Origin: Elmis aenea
Lineage: Eukaryota > Arthropoda > Insecta > Coleoptera > Elmidae
Assembly (NCBI GenBank): GCA_947652605.1
Contig: OX393578.1
Coordinates: 53,885,415-53,949,414 of the forward strand
Length of the DNA stretch: 64,000 nt
Direction of reading: 5' to 3'
Shown: one piece after another, positions 54,678 through 64,000 of the stretch
Layout: each line of letters begins with the position of its first letter
Position numbering within the stretch: the stretch's first letter is position 1
Program-made: the position numbers and the translations under genes
Notes under the pieces: generated by a model
The model's input: the letters and a program-made list of their open reading frames with translations, nothing else
What the model was told of the DNA's origin: nothing
Databases searched by the model: none

Positions 54678-57600
54678 TCAGGTGGCCGTGGTGACGACCC
54701 ATCGTCTTGCTTGGTACTGAGCACCATATGGGCGGTGTAGGGTTCTGGATGGACCTTTCGTTGACCTACTGTTGCATAATGACCATCGAGAGAACGGCCT
54801 TAACGACGTACTCTCTACAGGACCTGAGGAGTTACTTGGACTGTTACCTGTGTCAAATTTTTGCGTAAAAAATTAGTGTAAGTGTTTGTGGCACAGGAAA
54901 AAAAATCCGGAGAGTAAAATAAAGTGATAATCATTAAAATAAAACACATTTGACTGTGTGCAAACTATTCGTAAATGTATGTTAAACTTAAACAAAAAAA
55001 CGTAAACATTTTGCACATGTGGTTTAGTATTAAATTTAAATACAAAATCAAACTTCCACTTTAATCTACTGGGACTTGCAGACAGGTTTTGTAAAAGTTG
55101 TACCAGAATAACAATACTAAATACAGTGTGTCCAAAAGGTATGGAATATGCTATATATCTCAGTAAATATCCACTTTTGGGAAAAATGTTTTGAGTAAAA
55201 GTTGTTTGGTACTTAGTTTTTATGCTGTATCTAATATTGTAACTTGGTCATAGCCTAGCAATGTTTTTTTGCATACTAAATGAAACTTGTTGTTAATAGT
55301 TATTTATGTATCAAGGCCAAAACGTGTAACGAAAAAGTACGTTTTGGCCAAGGTGCATCCTATTACATTTTTTGTGCGATCGAATTAAAAACAATTTAAA
55401 TTTTTAGTATTTTTCAAAAATGTAGGTTAGAAACTACGTGACATTATGTCTCTGACAGATGACGGCGTATGCTGTTAGCGGTGGAAACGTACTTGCATAA
55501 TTCTGTACATAATTTAAATAACCTTTTTTTTGTGCGATTGTAATGTTTTATTCATAAATTTAAACATTGATTAATTATTAATTATTTATTAATATTAGGT
55601 TATAAATTACCTGACAGTTAACAACCTAAGGACCTCTACGTCACTACCCTTAGAGGGAAAGCCATAATCTCATAGAACTTATATTCAGACACGCACATGC
55701 GCTTTCCGTTCTGCTTAATGAATGATCTTTTTCGTACGCTGTAGCGGCCGAAAAAACTTTTTCGGCCATTGCTAAGGATAGGGCCGGAAATGCAGTACTT
55801 AATGGTTGCTAACGCGTCCGGCAAACAACTGTTTCTAGTACGATCGCACAAAAATGTGTTTTATTCCATTAATGTCCATTGCTTGGTTACTGAATTAATC
55901 TTGATACCTAAAATATAATATTATAATTACCTGTTGCGGTGCTTCTGTAGTTTTTAGTAGCTGCGGTGTAATGCCTTAATAATAATCTTGGCAATTCTCT
56001 GTTAAAGGCAAGATATATCCAAGGGTTGACACAGCTATTTAAACTGTAGAGAAGAGTAAGTATCGTGAATATGGGACCTGTAATTACAAACACGCAACTT
56101 ATTAATGAGTTTTCGTTAAGTTTTCGCAATAAAAACAAAATGTTTACGACATATAAAGGACAAGGTCGTCGTGTTTTGAGATGGAATAAATTTTCTCTGA
56201 TGTAATGTTACGATTCAAGTACAAGGAAATTTCTGGGAAATGCATTGATTTTCGCTTATCTTAAAAGATATAAGGTCGGTTAAACAAATACTATATTATG
56301 TATTTGAATATACAGGGTGTTTCCTTATTTTATTTTTTACTTAAAAACAGTAGGTTTAACCAGAAAAACTAAGGAATAGAAAAAGTTTCTAAATAAATCA
56401 AGCTGTAAAAAAAAAAAATTTAATTGCAAAATTTCAACCCACCAAAAAGTTCTTATAAAAAACCAACAGGGGTCGCACTTTTTAGCCCCCTGTGAAGGTG
56501 GGAGATGATTAAAAATATTACTATGGAAAACATTTTAATAAGTATAAATTATCTACCAAATATCATTCTCCTACATTTATCCAAATTTAAGAAATAAACA
56601 CTTAATTTTACCGCTCCCCTTTAGGGGGGTGTAACTTCGAAAGGAGACGTTTCAAAAGGAATTTAATGCCGTTTTGATATTTGACCTACACATTCAACTT
56701 TTTTTTAAGTATTTTGAAAAAGCTAACCATGTTAAAATTAAAATGTGAAATTATTCCTGTAGATATTTTTACGCATGATAAGAAAAAAAATATCTAAAAA
56801 GTCATGACACATTTGATTTTTGAGATATAAGCCAAACTTGACTTCTTGAAATGGCAACCATAGTTGGCTGTGGATTCATTAAAAAGAGATTTTTTCTCGT
56901 TTCATTGATGTATGGGTTGTTAGGTTTATCTTTAAAAATAAGCAAGTTTTAGCAATATTATTGTATTTATTAAGTTTAATCTAAGTGGCCATACAAAAAA
57001 CAAAAGATTACATAAATGAACTAGCTGTACTTAATTAAATACGTAAAAAAAAACAAACTTTAATAATTTAAGATATATTTATTTTGCACATTTCATAATT
57101 TTTTAAAAATTTTTCACCTTCTATTACTATTACATCTAAATTATTACATGTGTTAAAGGTGTAGCCCTCTCTCTATGGGAAATACATACAAATGGAGAGA
57201 GGGCTACACCTTCAACACAAATTTTAATTTATATTTAATAGTAATAGTTAGTAAACAATCATAAAATATTATGAAATGTAAAAATATCCTAAATTGTTTA
57301 AGTTTTCATTTTTGTGTGTTTAATTAAGCACAGGTAGTGAACTTCTGTTTTTTTTCCCAATGGCCACTTAGATTAAACTTAATAAACACAATAATATTGC
57401 TATAACTTCCATAACCAACTATGGTTGCCATTTAAAGAAAGCCAAGTTTGGCTTATATCTCAAATATCAAGTGTGCCATGACTTTTTTTTTCTAATTCTA
57501 TGTAAACATATCTACAGGAATCATTTCACATTTTAATTTTAACATAAGTGGCCGTGGAATAATTTACCATTGAAAAAGTCGTCTGTTTTTAGTTTTTTCA

Positions 57601-60600
57601 AAATATTTCAAAAAGTTAAAGGTGTCAAAAGTCAACATTTCATTAAATTTGTCCTGAAAATTGTTAACGAAACTTCCAAAATATTTTACACTGACTTTGT
57701 TAAATCGCTAAATATTAATAAAGATCTGTTTTTGACGATACTTTTGACAAAACGTTAATAAGTTAAAAACGATTGATTTAGGCACAAATGCCTTGACATT
57801 TTTGAAAGAGAATCGAACTTGGAATTTAAAAAATAAAAATATATGGGGTGCTGATTTTAAATAAGAAAGTTACATATCGGTGCGCGGAAACAAAACACTC
57901 AGTATAGCTGAAAATAATTTTAGGTTATGTAGTTTATGATCTCCAACAAGTTTAGTTCTAAAAATTTTGTTTTATTTTCAATAAACCCTAAATGAAGGAA
58001 ACACGCACTAGAAGGACATCCTGTATTTATAGCACAATAAAATGTATTATACAGGGTGTCCCTATTATACACCGCCAAAAAGTAGGTGCATATTCCTGAG
58101 TGAAAATGATGACCATTTGTCAAATATTTTGTTATCCGAAAATGCTTCCTTTCAAAGTTGGAGACCTCCAAAGTTGCAAGAAAAAAAAATCAAAAAATCG
58201 ATTACGTCCTAGCCGTTTAAGCTAGAGCTATCAAACTTGGCCGAAATGTGTAGGTGTTTCCCATTGACTTTGTTGGATAATTAGAAAGAAAACACGTAAT
58301 TGGAAGTATGATTTATAGTCAGGTCATCCGCTTACCATCTTCAGATTTTATAGTGATAGACAACACGCGGCAATTTTAAGGAAAACCGGCTACAGGTAAT
58401 AAAAAAGTGAAGCAAACTTAATCTTATACCCAGAGGCGGATTTAACGGCGGGCGCACTGGGCGCGCGCCCTGGGCCCCGACTTCTGAAGGGCCCCGCAAA
58501 ACCCCAACTTTATTTATTTAAAAATATGGTTTACATGTGTTTTTATTTTCCCGGTCTCTCTCTCTCTTTTTTTTAAGGGGCCCAATATTTTCTTCTGCGC
58601 CCGGGGCCTCAACCGACTATAATCCTCAATCCGCCTCTGCTTATACCGAATGTATTAAGGTCTCCACAGACCGTGGTGGTGGCTAGGGGTGGGCGATCGA
58701 ATATCGATATCGAAATTATATCGATATATATCGATATAATATCGGAATATCGATATATCGACATATCGAAAGTTCGATATAAAAGCGGCGCGCCCTTAAA
58801 ATATCGATATATCGATATCCGATATTTCGATATCGAAATTTATCGATGTATCGATATATCGCCCACCCCTAGTGGTGGCGGTGGCAGTCAGATGTGACCT
58901 TAGGAAACAAATGGACGCACACTCACTCACTCACTAAGGTTAAATCTGACCGCCACCGCGTCGGTCTGTGGAGACCTTAACAGATACATGTACCGTTTTG
59001 CAAGTATGAAAATGGCTAGAATTATTAACTTTTAACAATGAACTTGTAAACAACCCGTAGCCCGCATTTCTTTAAGATTGTCCAATTCGCACAACTCCAG
59101 AACCTAAGGATTGGGACCCGCCTGCTGAAAATTTTGAAGCAGCGAAATCTTTGGAACTGTCTGCAATTATGTGAGTGGTTTTATTACATATTAAACAAAT
59201 TTTTAAACTGTGCAGTTTGTTTGCTCAATATTTTACATCCAAATGAACTTTTTGTTGCACATGCATTTATCAATTTAAAAAAAGAACAAGATGAAAATTT
59301 TAGACTTAACGACCAAGTATTGTTCTATTTATTTAATCAACATTGTAAGTGGTATTTGATTATGACTATGCTAATTTTTTACTGCCTTCAATTTTACATT
59401 TTTAGTTTTACTACATTTATTATTGTAAAAAACCATGTGTAGATTTTCTGTTTGGATGATTAATTATGTCATACTGATAATTTAATTAAAACCACATATC
59501 CAATTTTTGCAATTTTTTTATCCATAAATACATAAATAAACTAAATAAATTGGAAAATACAAAGCAGAAGGTCTCTGTTAGTCCAAATTGTATACAAAAA
59601 GCGCACATTTTATTTAAAAATTGGGCAGAGTTGCATAGGATTATGTTTGCAATATTTTGTTGTATTGTGTATTTATTGTACGTGTTATATAATTATTGTA
59701 TTATGCTATTATGTATTGTATTGTGTCTCATTTCTGCAATATATGTATGTTATATTATTTATTGTTTTATTGCATCACTATTCTTTAAATTTCGCAAGCA
59801 ATTACTGTTCACTTTTGTTGCTCAAAGGGTTTATTTATTGTGAATCTTAATGTTAATTTTAAAGATTTGGTCATTTTGTAAAAATTCCTTAAAAAAACAT
59901 TAAGACTTACTTATTCAGTTAACATCTTTGGCAGCAAAATTAAATAGTAATTAATTGTGATTCTCAAAAAAAAATAAAAATAAAATCAAGGGAGCGTTCA
60001 AAATTCCCGCCTTTTAGTACCCCTACCTGACAAGGGATGGCGATGTACGGGACCAGTCGTTACTTAGGAACTTCGTGTTCTATAGTAGCTATGTTCTGTG
60101 TATACAAGTTTGTGTCTGACATTTTTAAAAAAAGGTTAGGTTATGAACAAGCCTTAAGTCAAGCATGACATTAGCCAACTAAGTTTAGTAAAAAAAATAT
60201 TTGAGGTGTATAAACAGAGTTTGTCGATGAATCTTTAGAGCTAATTTTCTCGAAAACGGCTACGTTTACAGCAAAAAACAAAGAGAGACGAATTTTTTCC
60301 TCTTAAGTCGTAGTTTCTTATGGTCGAATGACATTTTCAATTTTATTCCAGAGAAAAAAAATCTGAAGATGGTAAGCGGATGACCTGACTATAAATCATA
60401 CTTCCAATTACGTGTTTTCTTTCTAATTATCCCACAAAGTCAATGGGAAACACCTACACATTTCGGCCAAGTTTGATAGCTCTAGCTTAAACGGCTAGGA
60501 CGTAATCGATTTTTTGATTTTTTTTTCTTGCAACTTTGGAGGTCTCTAACTTTGAAAGGAAGCATTTTCGGATAACAAAATATTTGACAAATGGTCATCA

Positions 60601-63600
60601 TTTTCACTCAGGAATATGCACCTACTTTTTGGCGGTGTATAATGGGGACACCCTGTATACAACAGGTTGCCATTTATATCTATTATTAATTTAACATGAG
60701 TACCTATTACAGTTTGTGTGTTGCAATTAAAAAAAGCTAATTATTACAAATAATGTTACAACATATCGTACAGTTGAGATTAAAGTCGAGATTAAATTAA
60801 TAAGCATCGATAAACCATGATTATTTACGTTATAATTTTCGTTTAATTTAAAATATGTTTGTAAAATACTTAAACTATTAGCGACACTGAAAAAGCTGTA
60901 GCCAAATAAATAGTTTTTTAAGTGAATGATAATTTGTATACGTTTACATCAATAGGGTAATTTTTTGTCAAAATTTTGCATAATAACTTTGAAAATGTCA
61001 GACATTTTTTGTTGCCTTCTGCAAACGATCTATTTTTTCTAAATGTGTCTTAAAATAGTTAAAATAAGTAAAAAATTGGTTTGCATTATAGCGAAATATG
61101 CTCCATACAGGGTGAGGCATCACTTATGACTAGGGTTACCAACATTTGACAAGTACTCGGCTGGAGAATGAGCAAACAAAAAAAATAATTGTCCAGTAAT
61201 GTTTTATTTTCTTTTTTGGCGCTGGCGCCCAATCACTAATATTATTCTCGTTATTCTTATTGTCAGACATTTTAGGGGTAGAAATGGGAAAATTAAAAAA
61301 AAAAAATAATAATTTACAATTTTTACATAATAATCAAATAATATCAGTAGCTAAGTCTTATAGTTTTGTTGAACCAATCTAACCTACAATATTCTTCTGG
61401 ATTACTGAAACGTTGAACGTGAAAATAACTATCGGATAAAATTAAATTATGCATTCCTGGTGAAATTACTAGTAAAACTGGAGACTGGATAAATGTCGCC
61501 AAATCTGGAGTCTCCAGGTGAAAATGACACGGTTGGCAACCCTACTTATGACACCCCCACTTATTTTGTTATTAGAAAGAATTATCAAAAAAAGTTTAAA
61601 GTAAAAGTTGTTTTTATCAAATTTTTCCCATTTGTTGCAGACTTTTTAAATGACGCTATATACAGGGTGAGTCACGACGGACGCGTCGGAGTTTTATGGC
61701 CAAACGGTATATATTTTCGAACTTTTGTCGCTGTTAGATTACTTAAAGTAAGATTGACTTACAATAAGGGCTACATTTTAAAAATATTTTCAAACATACA
61801 GGGTGCTCCAAAAAAGAGTGGCGTATCAAAGTTATACTTTTTCTTATGGAACACCCTGTATATTTTTACATTTTTGGATTCCTCTTTAAATTTACTTCAA
61901 AAAATGTATAAGGTCATATGGGTCTAAAGTCAACCGTTTTCGTGAAAATTGCATTTTCATGAAAATACAGTATTTTCAAAAATTTTCAACATTTGAACAC
62001 TTTGACAAGCCTGAAGAAATTCGCTTGGAGATAAAATTGACAATAGATTATATAACACTTTGCACCACCTACATTTTTAAAATATTATACAGGGCGTTTT
62101 TACGCTTGGTCAAACTTGTGAAACTTGAAACATCGATAACTCATTTTTTTTAAATACAACACCCTATATTTTTTTATACCGTCTTATAGAAAATTTAATT
62201 CTCTTTCGAAAATATTAAGGCTGTTTTTCACCTAAAATTGATATTTTCCGAGATATCGTGATTTTATTGTTAATTATTAGGGCAAAGTAATATTTTCAAG
62301 TAGGCTATGAAGCTAGACAGCGGTAATTTGAAACAATTGAAAGAAAAAACAAGAAACTTATAATTTTGTCGTGTTTCTACACATTTTTGACATTTTTTTT
62401 AATAAGAAAGTTGAAGTTTTACCATTTTTACGTTTAAATAGAGGTTTCTCATCAGGGTCACAATATTTTTCATATAATTGAGTTTGATCGTTTGCCAAGT
62501 CCCAAAAACCGATTGATAATGTCTAATACATTATCAAACGATACGCTGATTAAAAAAAAAAAAGTAATACTGACTTGTCTAATTTTACATTTAAAAAAAA
62601 AACATGGTTGGTACTGTTTTCGATAGTGTCGTAGTGTCGTATCGCAAACAGACAAAAATGGGTTTATAGGATTTAGTAATTATCTTATAACACTGGTCCA
62701 ATAAATAAATGCATAAATAATTTTAAAAAATCTCTATTTAAACGTAAGTATGGTAAAACTACAACTTTCCTATAAAAATATGTCAAAAGTGTGTAGGCAA
62801 ACGATAAAATTATAAGTTTCTGGTTTTTTCTTTTAATTGTTTCAAATTACCGCTGTCTACCTTCATAGCCTACTTGAAAATATTACTTTTCCCTAATAAT
62901 TAACAATAAAATCGCGATATCTCGGAAAATATCAATTTTAGGTGAAAAACAGCCTTAATATTTTCGAAAGAGAATTAAATTTTCTATAAGACGGTATAAA
63001 AAAATATAGGGTGTTGTATTTAAAAAAAAAATGAGTTATCGATGTTTAAAGTTTCACAAGTTTGACCAAGCGTAAAAAACGCCCTGTATAATATTTTAAA
63101 AATGTAGGTGGTGCAAAGTGTTACGTAATCTATTGTCAATTTTATCTCCAAGCGAATTTCTTCAGGCTTGTCAAAGTGTTCAAATGTTGAAAATTTTTGA
63201 AAATACTGTATTTTCATGAAAATGCAATTTTCACGAAAACGGTTGACTTTAGACCCATATGACCTTATACATTTTTTGAAGTAAATTTAAAGAGGAATCC
63301 AAAAATGTAAAAATATGCAGGGTGTTCCATAAGAAAAAGTATAACTTTGATACGCCACTCTTTTTTGGACTCACCCTTATGGTGCCGTAACTCCTAAAAA
63401 ACAAAAGAAAACAAAAATTTGACATGAAAATATTTTGGGAAATACTGTATCAAACAAATTTTACTTGAATCTTTTTTGATAATTCTTTCCAATAACAAAA
63501 TAAGTGGGGGTGTCATAAGTGATGCCTCTATTATCAACATGTTAATATAATTATGTTCCTCATATAGGCTGATAGTGGATATCTCTGTACATACTGGATG

Positions 63601-64000
63601 AGCTGGGATGGGCTATATTAGGTATTATACTAAACACTTACCGTCCCAAAAAGGATTACTAGTAGCATTTGGGTCCCATGTAGCCCAAAGTTGAGCAGAT
63701 ATAAAGGGCGCAGAACACAATATGTACATCACTATGACCGCTATAGTTTGCTTGACGGTGTTAATCTTGGCTCTTGATATAAGAGGTGTACGCTTTCCTG
63801 GTATTTGTTTGGGAATGTGATTATGACTTTGCCATATTTCTCGACATATGCACGTGTATGTCACTATTAGAACTAGGAGAGGTACGATGAATATCGATAT
63901 GCTATACCTAGAAAAATGTGCTCATTTAGGCAGTACAGTAAGACTTCGATTATCCGCGAAGGTGTGGTTCCATGACAGATAATCGAATAGAAGAAAAATA
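54678..64000 (-). CDS. Inotocin (vasopressin/oxytocin-like) receptor, C-terminal three exons, partial
   Basis: Minus strand exons 63642-63907, 55931-56076 and 54678-54847 join in phase; the 5' exons lie beyond the right edge. Exon order: TM5 (SIFIVPLLVLIVTYTCICREI), intracellular loop 3, TM6 beginning ISRAKINTVKQTIAVIVMYI with APF, LWATWDPN, then TM7 ILTLLYSLNSCVNPWIYLAF and a C-tail with LRPFSRWSLCNSRSTK, ending at TGA. SRAK-x-x-TVK and the W-D-P after TM6 are vasopressin-receptor family features; CCAP and NPS receptors differ there. The expected role is a class A GPCR for inotocin, linked to fluid balance and neuromodulation. The TM6-TM7 intron is 7.6 kb of nested transposons. Orthology rests on motifs only. 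Confidence 0.8.
55131..55215. mobile_element. Fragment of the 30850-31653 element
   Basis: CAGTGTGTCCAAAAGGTATGG through CAGTAAATATCCACTTTTGG to TTGTTTGGTACTTAG, matching one arm of the element near spenito. Lies in the last intron of the receptor gene. Confidence 0.65.
55290..55870. repeat. Repeat family with CGATCGCACAAAA motifs
   Basis: Shares GGCCAAAACGTACTTTT, GCGATCGAATTAAAAACAAT, AACTACGTGACATT, GGCCGGAAATGCAGTAC and GTTGCTAACGCGTCCG with 36750-37080. The 71-codon minus-strand frame across it is repeat-derived. Confidence 0.6.
56312..56660. mobile_element. Half copy of family M
   Basis: CAGGGTGTTTCC followed directly by the inner arm (CAGTAGGTTTAACCAGAAAA, GTGAAGGTGGGAGATGATTAA, GAAAGGAGACGT). 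The outer arm between terminus and interior is deleted. Confidence 0.6.
56690..57555. mobile_element. Palindromic element around 57190
   Basis: CATGTTAAAATTAAAATGTG and TTTAATCTAAGTGGCC on the left mirror GGCCACTTAGATTAAA and CACATTTTAATTTTAACAT on the right. A compact hairpin (57150-57218) forms its centre. Outer CAGGGTG ends are not visible. Confidence 0.6.
57150..57218. repeat. Compact hairpin with 24-bp arms
   Basis: 57150-57173 and 57195-57218 are reverse complements with a single mismatch, around a 21-base loop. The size resembles a small-RNA hairpin, but it sits at the centre of a transposon-like palindrome. Confidence 0.8.
58431..58639. mobile_element. hAT MITE (CAGAGGCGGATT ends)
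   Basis: CAGAGGCGGATT and AATCCGCCTCTG ends with an exact 8-bp duplication CTTATACC at 58423-58430 and 58640-58647. Confidence 0.9.
58659..58976. mobile_element. piggyBac-like MITE
   Basis: GGTCTCCACAGACCG and CGGTCTGTGGAGACC ends, bounded by TTAA at 58655-58658 and 58977-58980. GTGGTGGC and CACTCACTCAC runs inside. Interrupted by a hAT MITE. Confidence 0.8.
58684..58871. mobile_element. hAT MITE made of ATCGAT repeats
   Basis: TAGGGGTGGGCGAT and ATCGCCCACCCCTA ends with an exact 8-bp duplication GTGGTGGC at 58676-58683 and 58872-58879. The interior is almost entirely ATCGATAT-type self-complementary sequence. Confidence 0.88.
59101..59344 (+). pseudogene. Possible captured two-exon coding fragment
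   Basis: 59101-59170 ends at a good donor (GTGAGT) and 59216-59344 begins after TGCAG and ends at GTAAGT. Read through, the join keeps one frame with NLWNCLQLFCLLNILHP and LFVAHAFINLKKEQDENF. I do not recognise the protein. It lies inside the 58052-60655 transposon, so it could be a captured host gene piece or chance. Confidence 0.25.
61108..63528. mobile_element. Large palindromic mariner-type nest
   Basis: CAGGGTGAGGCATCACTTAT mirrors ATAAGTGATGCCTC. Further CAGGGTG ends occur symmetrically inside (61663, 61799 and about 63370). Arms 61799-62400 and 62700-63370 are nearly exact inverted copies, so the 64-65-codon frames at 61959-62153 and 63020-63217 are mirror images. A hAT MITE is inserted in the left arm only. 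Confidence 0.75.
61131..61544. mobile_element. hAT MITE (TAGGGTTACCAAC ends)
   Basis: TAGGGTTACCAAC and GTTGGCAACCCTA ends with an exact 8-bp duplication CTTATGAC at 61123-61130 and 61545-61552. 414 bp. Confidence 0.9.
63936..64000. mobile_element. pogo/Tigger-like terminus, cut by the window edge
   Basis: CAGTAAGACTTCGATTATCCG following TA resembles the pogo/Tigger terminal repeat, with ATTATCC and a complementary GATAATCG further in. The other end is outside the window. Confidence 0.45.

Larger units (their letters stand above)
58052..60655. mobile_element. Large mariner-type element with unique interior
   Basis: CAGGGTGTCCCTATTATACA mirrors TGTATAATGGGGACACCCTG, TA-flanked, and the arms stay complementary for over 300 bp (GGCTAGGACGTAATCGATTT and mirror). 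Its interior holds a hAT MITE, a piggyBac-like MITE with its own hAT insertion, and about 1.2 kb of non-palindromic sequence (59000-60220). Confidence 0.75.

Noticed and set aside
55636..55851. 71-codon minus-strand frame near the receptor exons
   Set aside because: Lies in the dispersed CGATCGCAC repeat and is out of phase with the receptor exons.
59550..59850. 97-codon frame with many hydrophobic residues, multi-pass membrane protein candidate
   Set aside because: Composition is driven by TTATTGTATT-type sequence. No homologous motif and no supporting splice structure.
61959..63217. Pair of 64-65-codon frames at 61959-62153 and 63020-63217
   Set aside because: Mirror images in the two arms of one palindrome.

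Overview
This window is nuclear DNA of an insect. It is AT-rich, its genes are split by short GT-AG introns, and it is densely filled with mariner-, hAT- and piggyBac-like miniature elements. A vasopressin-like (inotocin) receptor, a gene lost from flies, argues against Drosophila. A beetle or another transposon-rich insect is my inference; the species cannot be fixed from the sequence.

Genes from left to right: Seh1 nucleoporin (minus, 3716-7244, 6 exons); a divergently oriented leukotriene A4 hydrolase-type aminopeptidase, copy A (plus, 7651-15392, 10 exons); its tandem paralogue copy B (plus, 18179-24876, 9 exons); mitochondrial ribosomal protein L13 (minus, 24965-25662, 4 exons), tail-to-tail with copy B; the RNA-binding protein spenito/RBM15 (plus, 26006-28216, uninterrupted), head-to-head with mRpL13; the p97 cofactor UBXN6 (minus, 35772-42819, 6 exons); a small unrecognised one-pass membrane protein (minus, 42853-43288, 2 exons), whose stop codon lies only 33 bp before the UBXN6 start; S-methyl-5'-thioadenosine phosphorylase (minus, 44081-45863, 5 exons); and the 3' three exons of an inotocin/vasopressin-like receptor (minus, 54678 to beyond the right edge). 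The exon joins were made by hand. Reading frame and phase agree throughout, and the joined products have nearly the length of their human counterparts. These are unrelated housekeeping genes that happen to be neighbours, plus one tandem duplication (the LTA4H pair).

Between and inside the genes lie three kinds of repeat. (1) Many near-perfect palindromic elements of 0.6-2.6 kb start CAGGGTG, end CACCCTG and are flanked by TA, as expected of non-autonomous Tc1/mariner elements; they are often nested two or three deep. Two families still carry pieces of transposase coding sequence: a DUF4817-like N-terminus and a DDE C-terminus. (2) Short hAT-like elements have 8-bp target duplications readable by eye (at least ten), and two piggyBac-like elements have TTAA duplications. 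One hAT-like element sits exactly on the UBXN6 intron 1 splice donor. (3) Two unrelated satellite arrays lie side by side at 47.2-52.1 kb: a 316-bp unit made of two diverged halves, and a 195-bp unit whose length is a multiple of three and which carries a repeated 62-codon ORF.

I saw no CRISPR array, bacterial gene, rRNA or functional tRNA gene. A tRNA-derived SINE is present.
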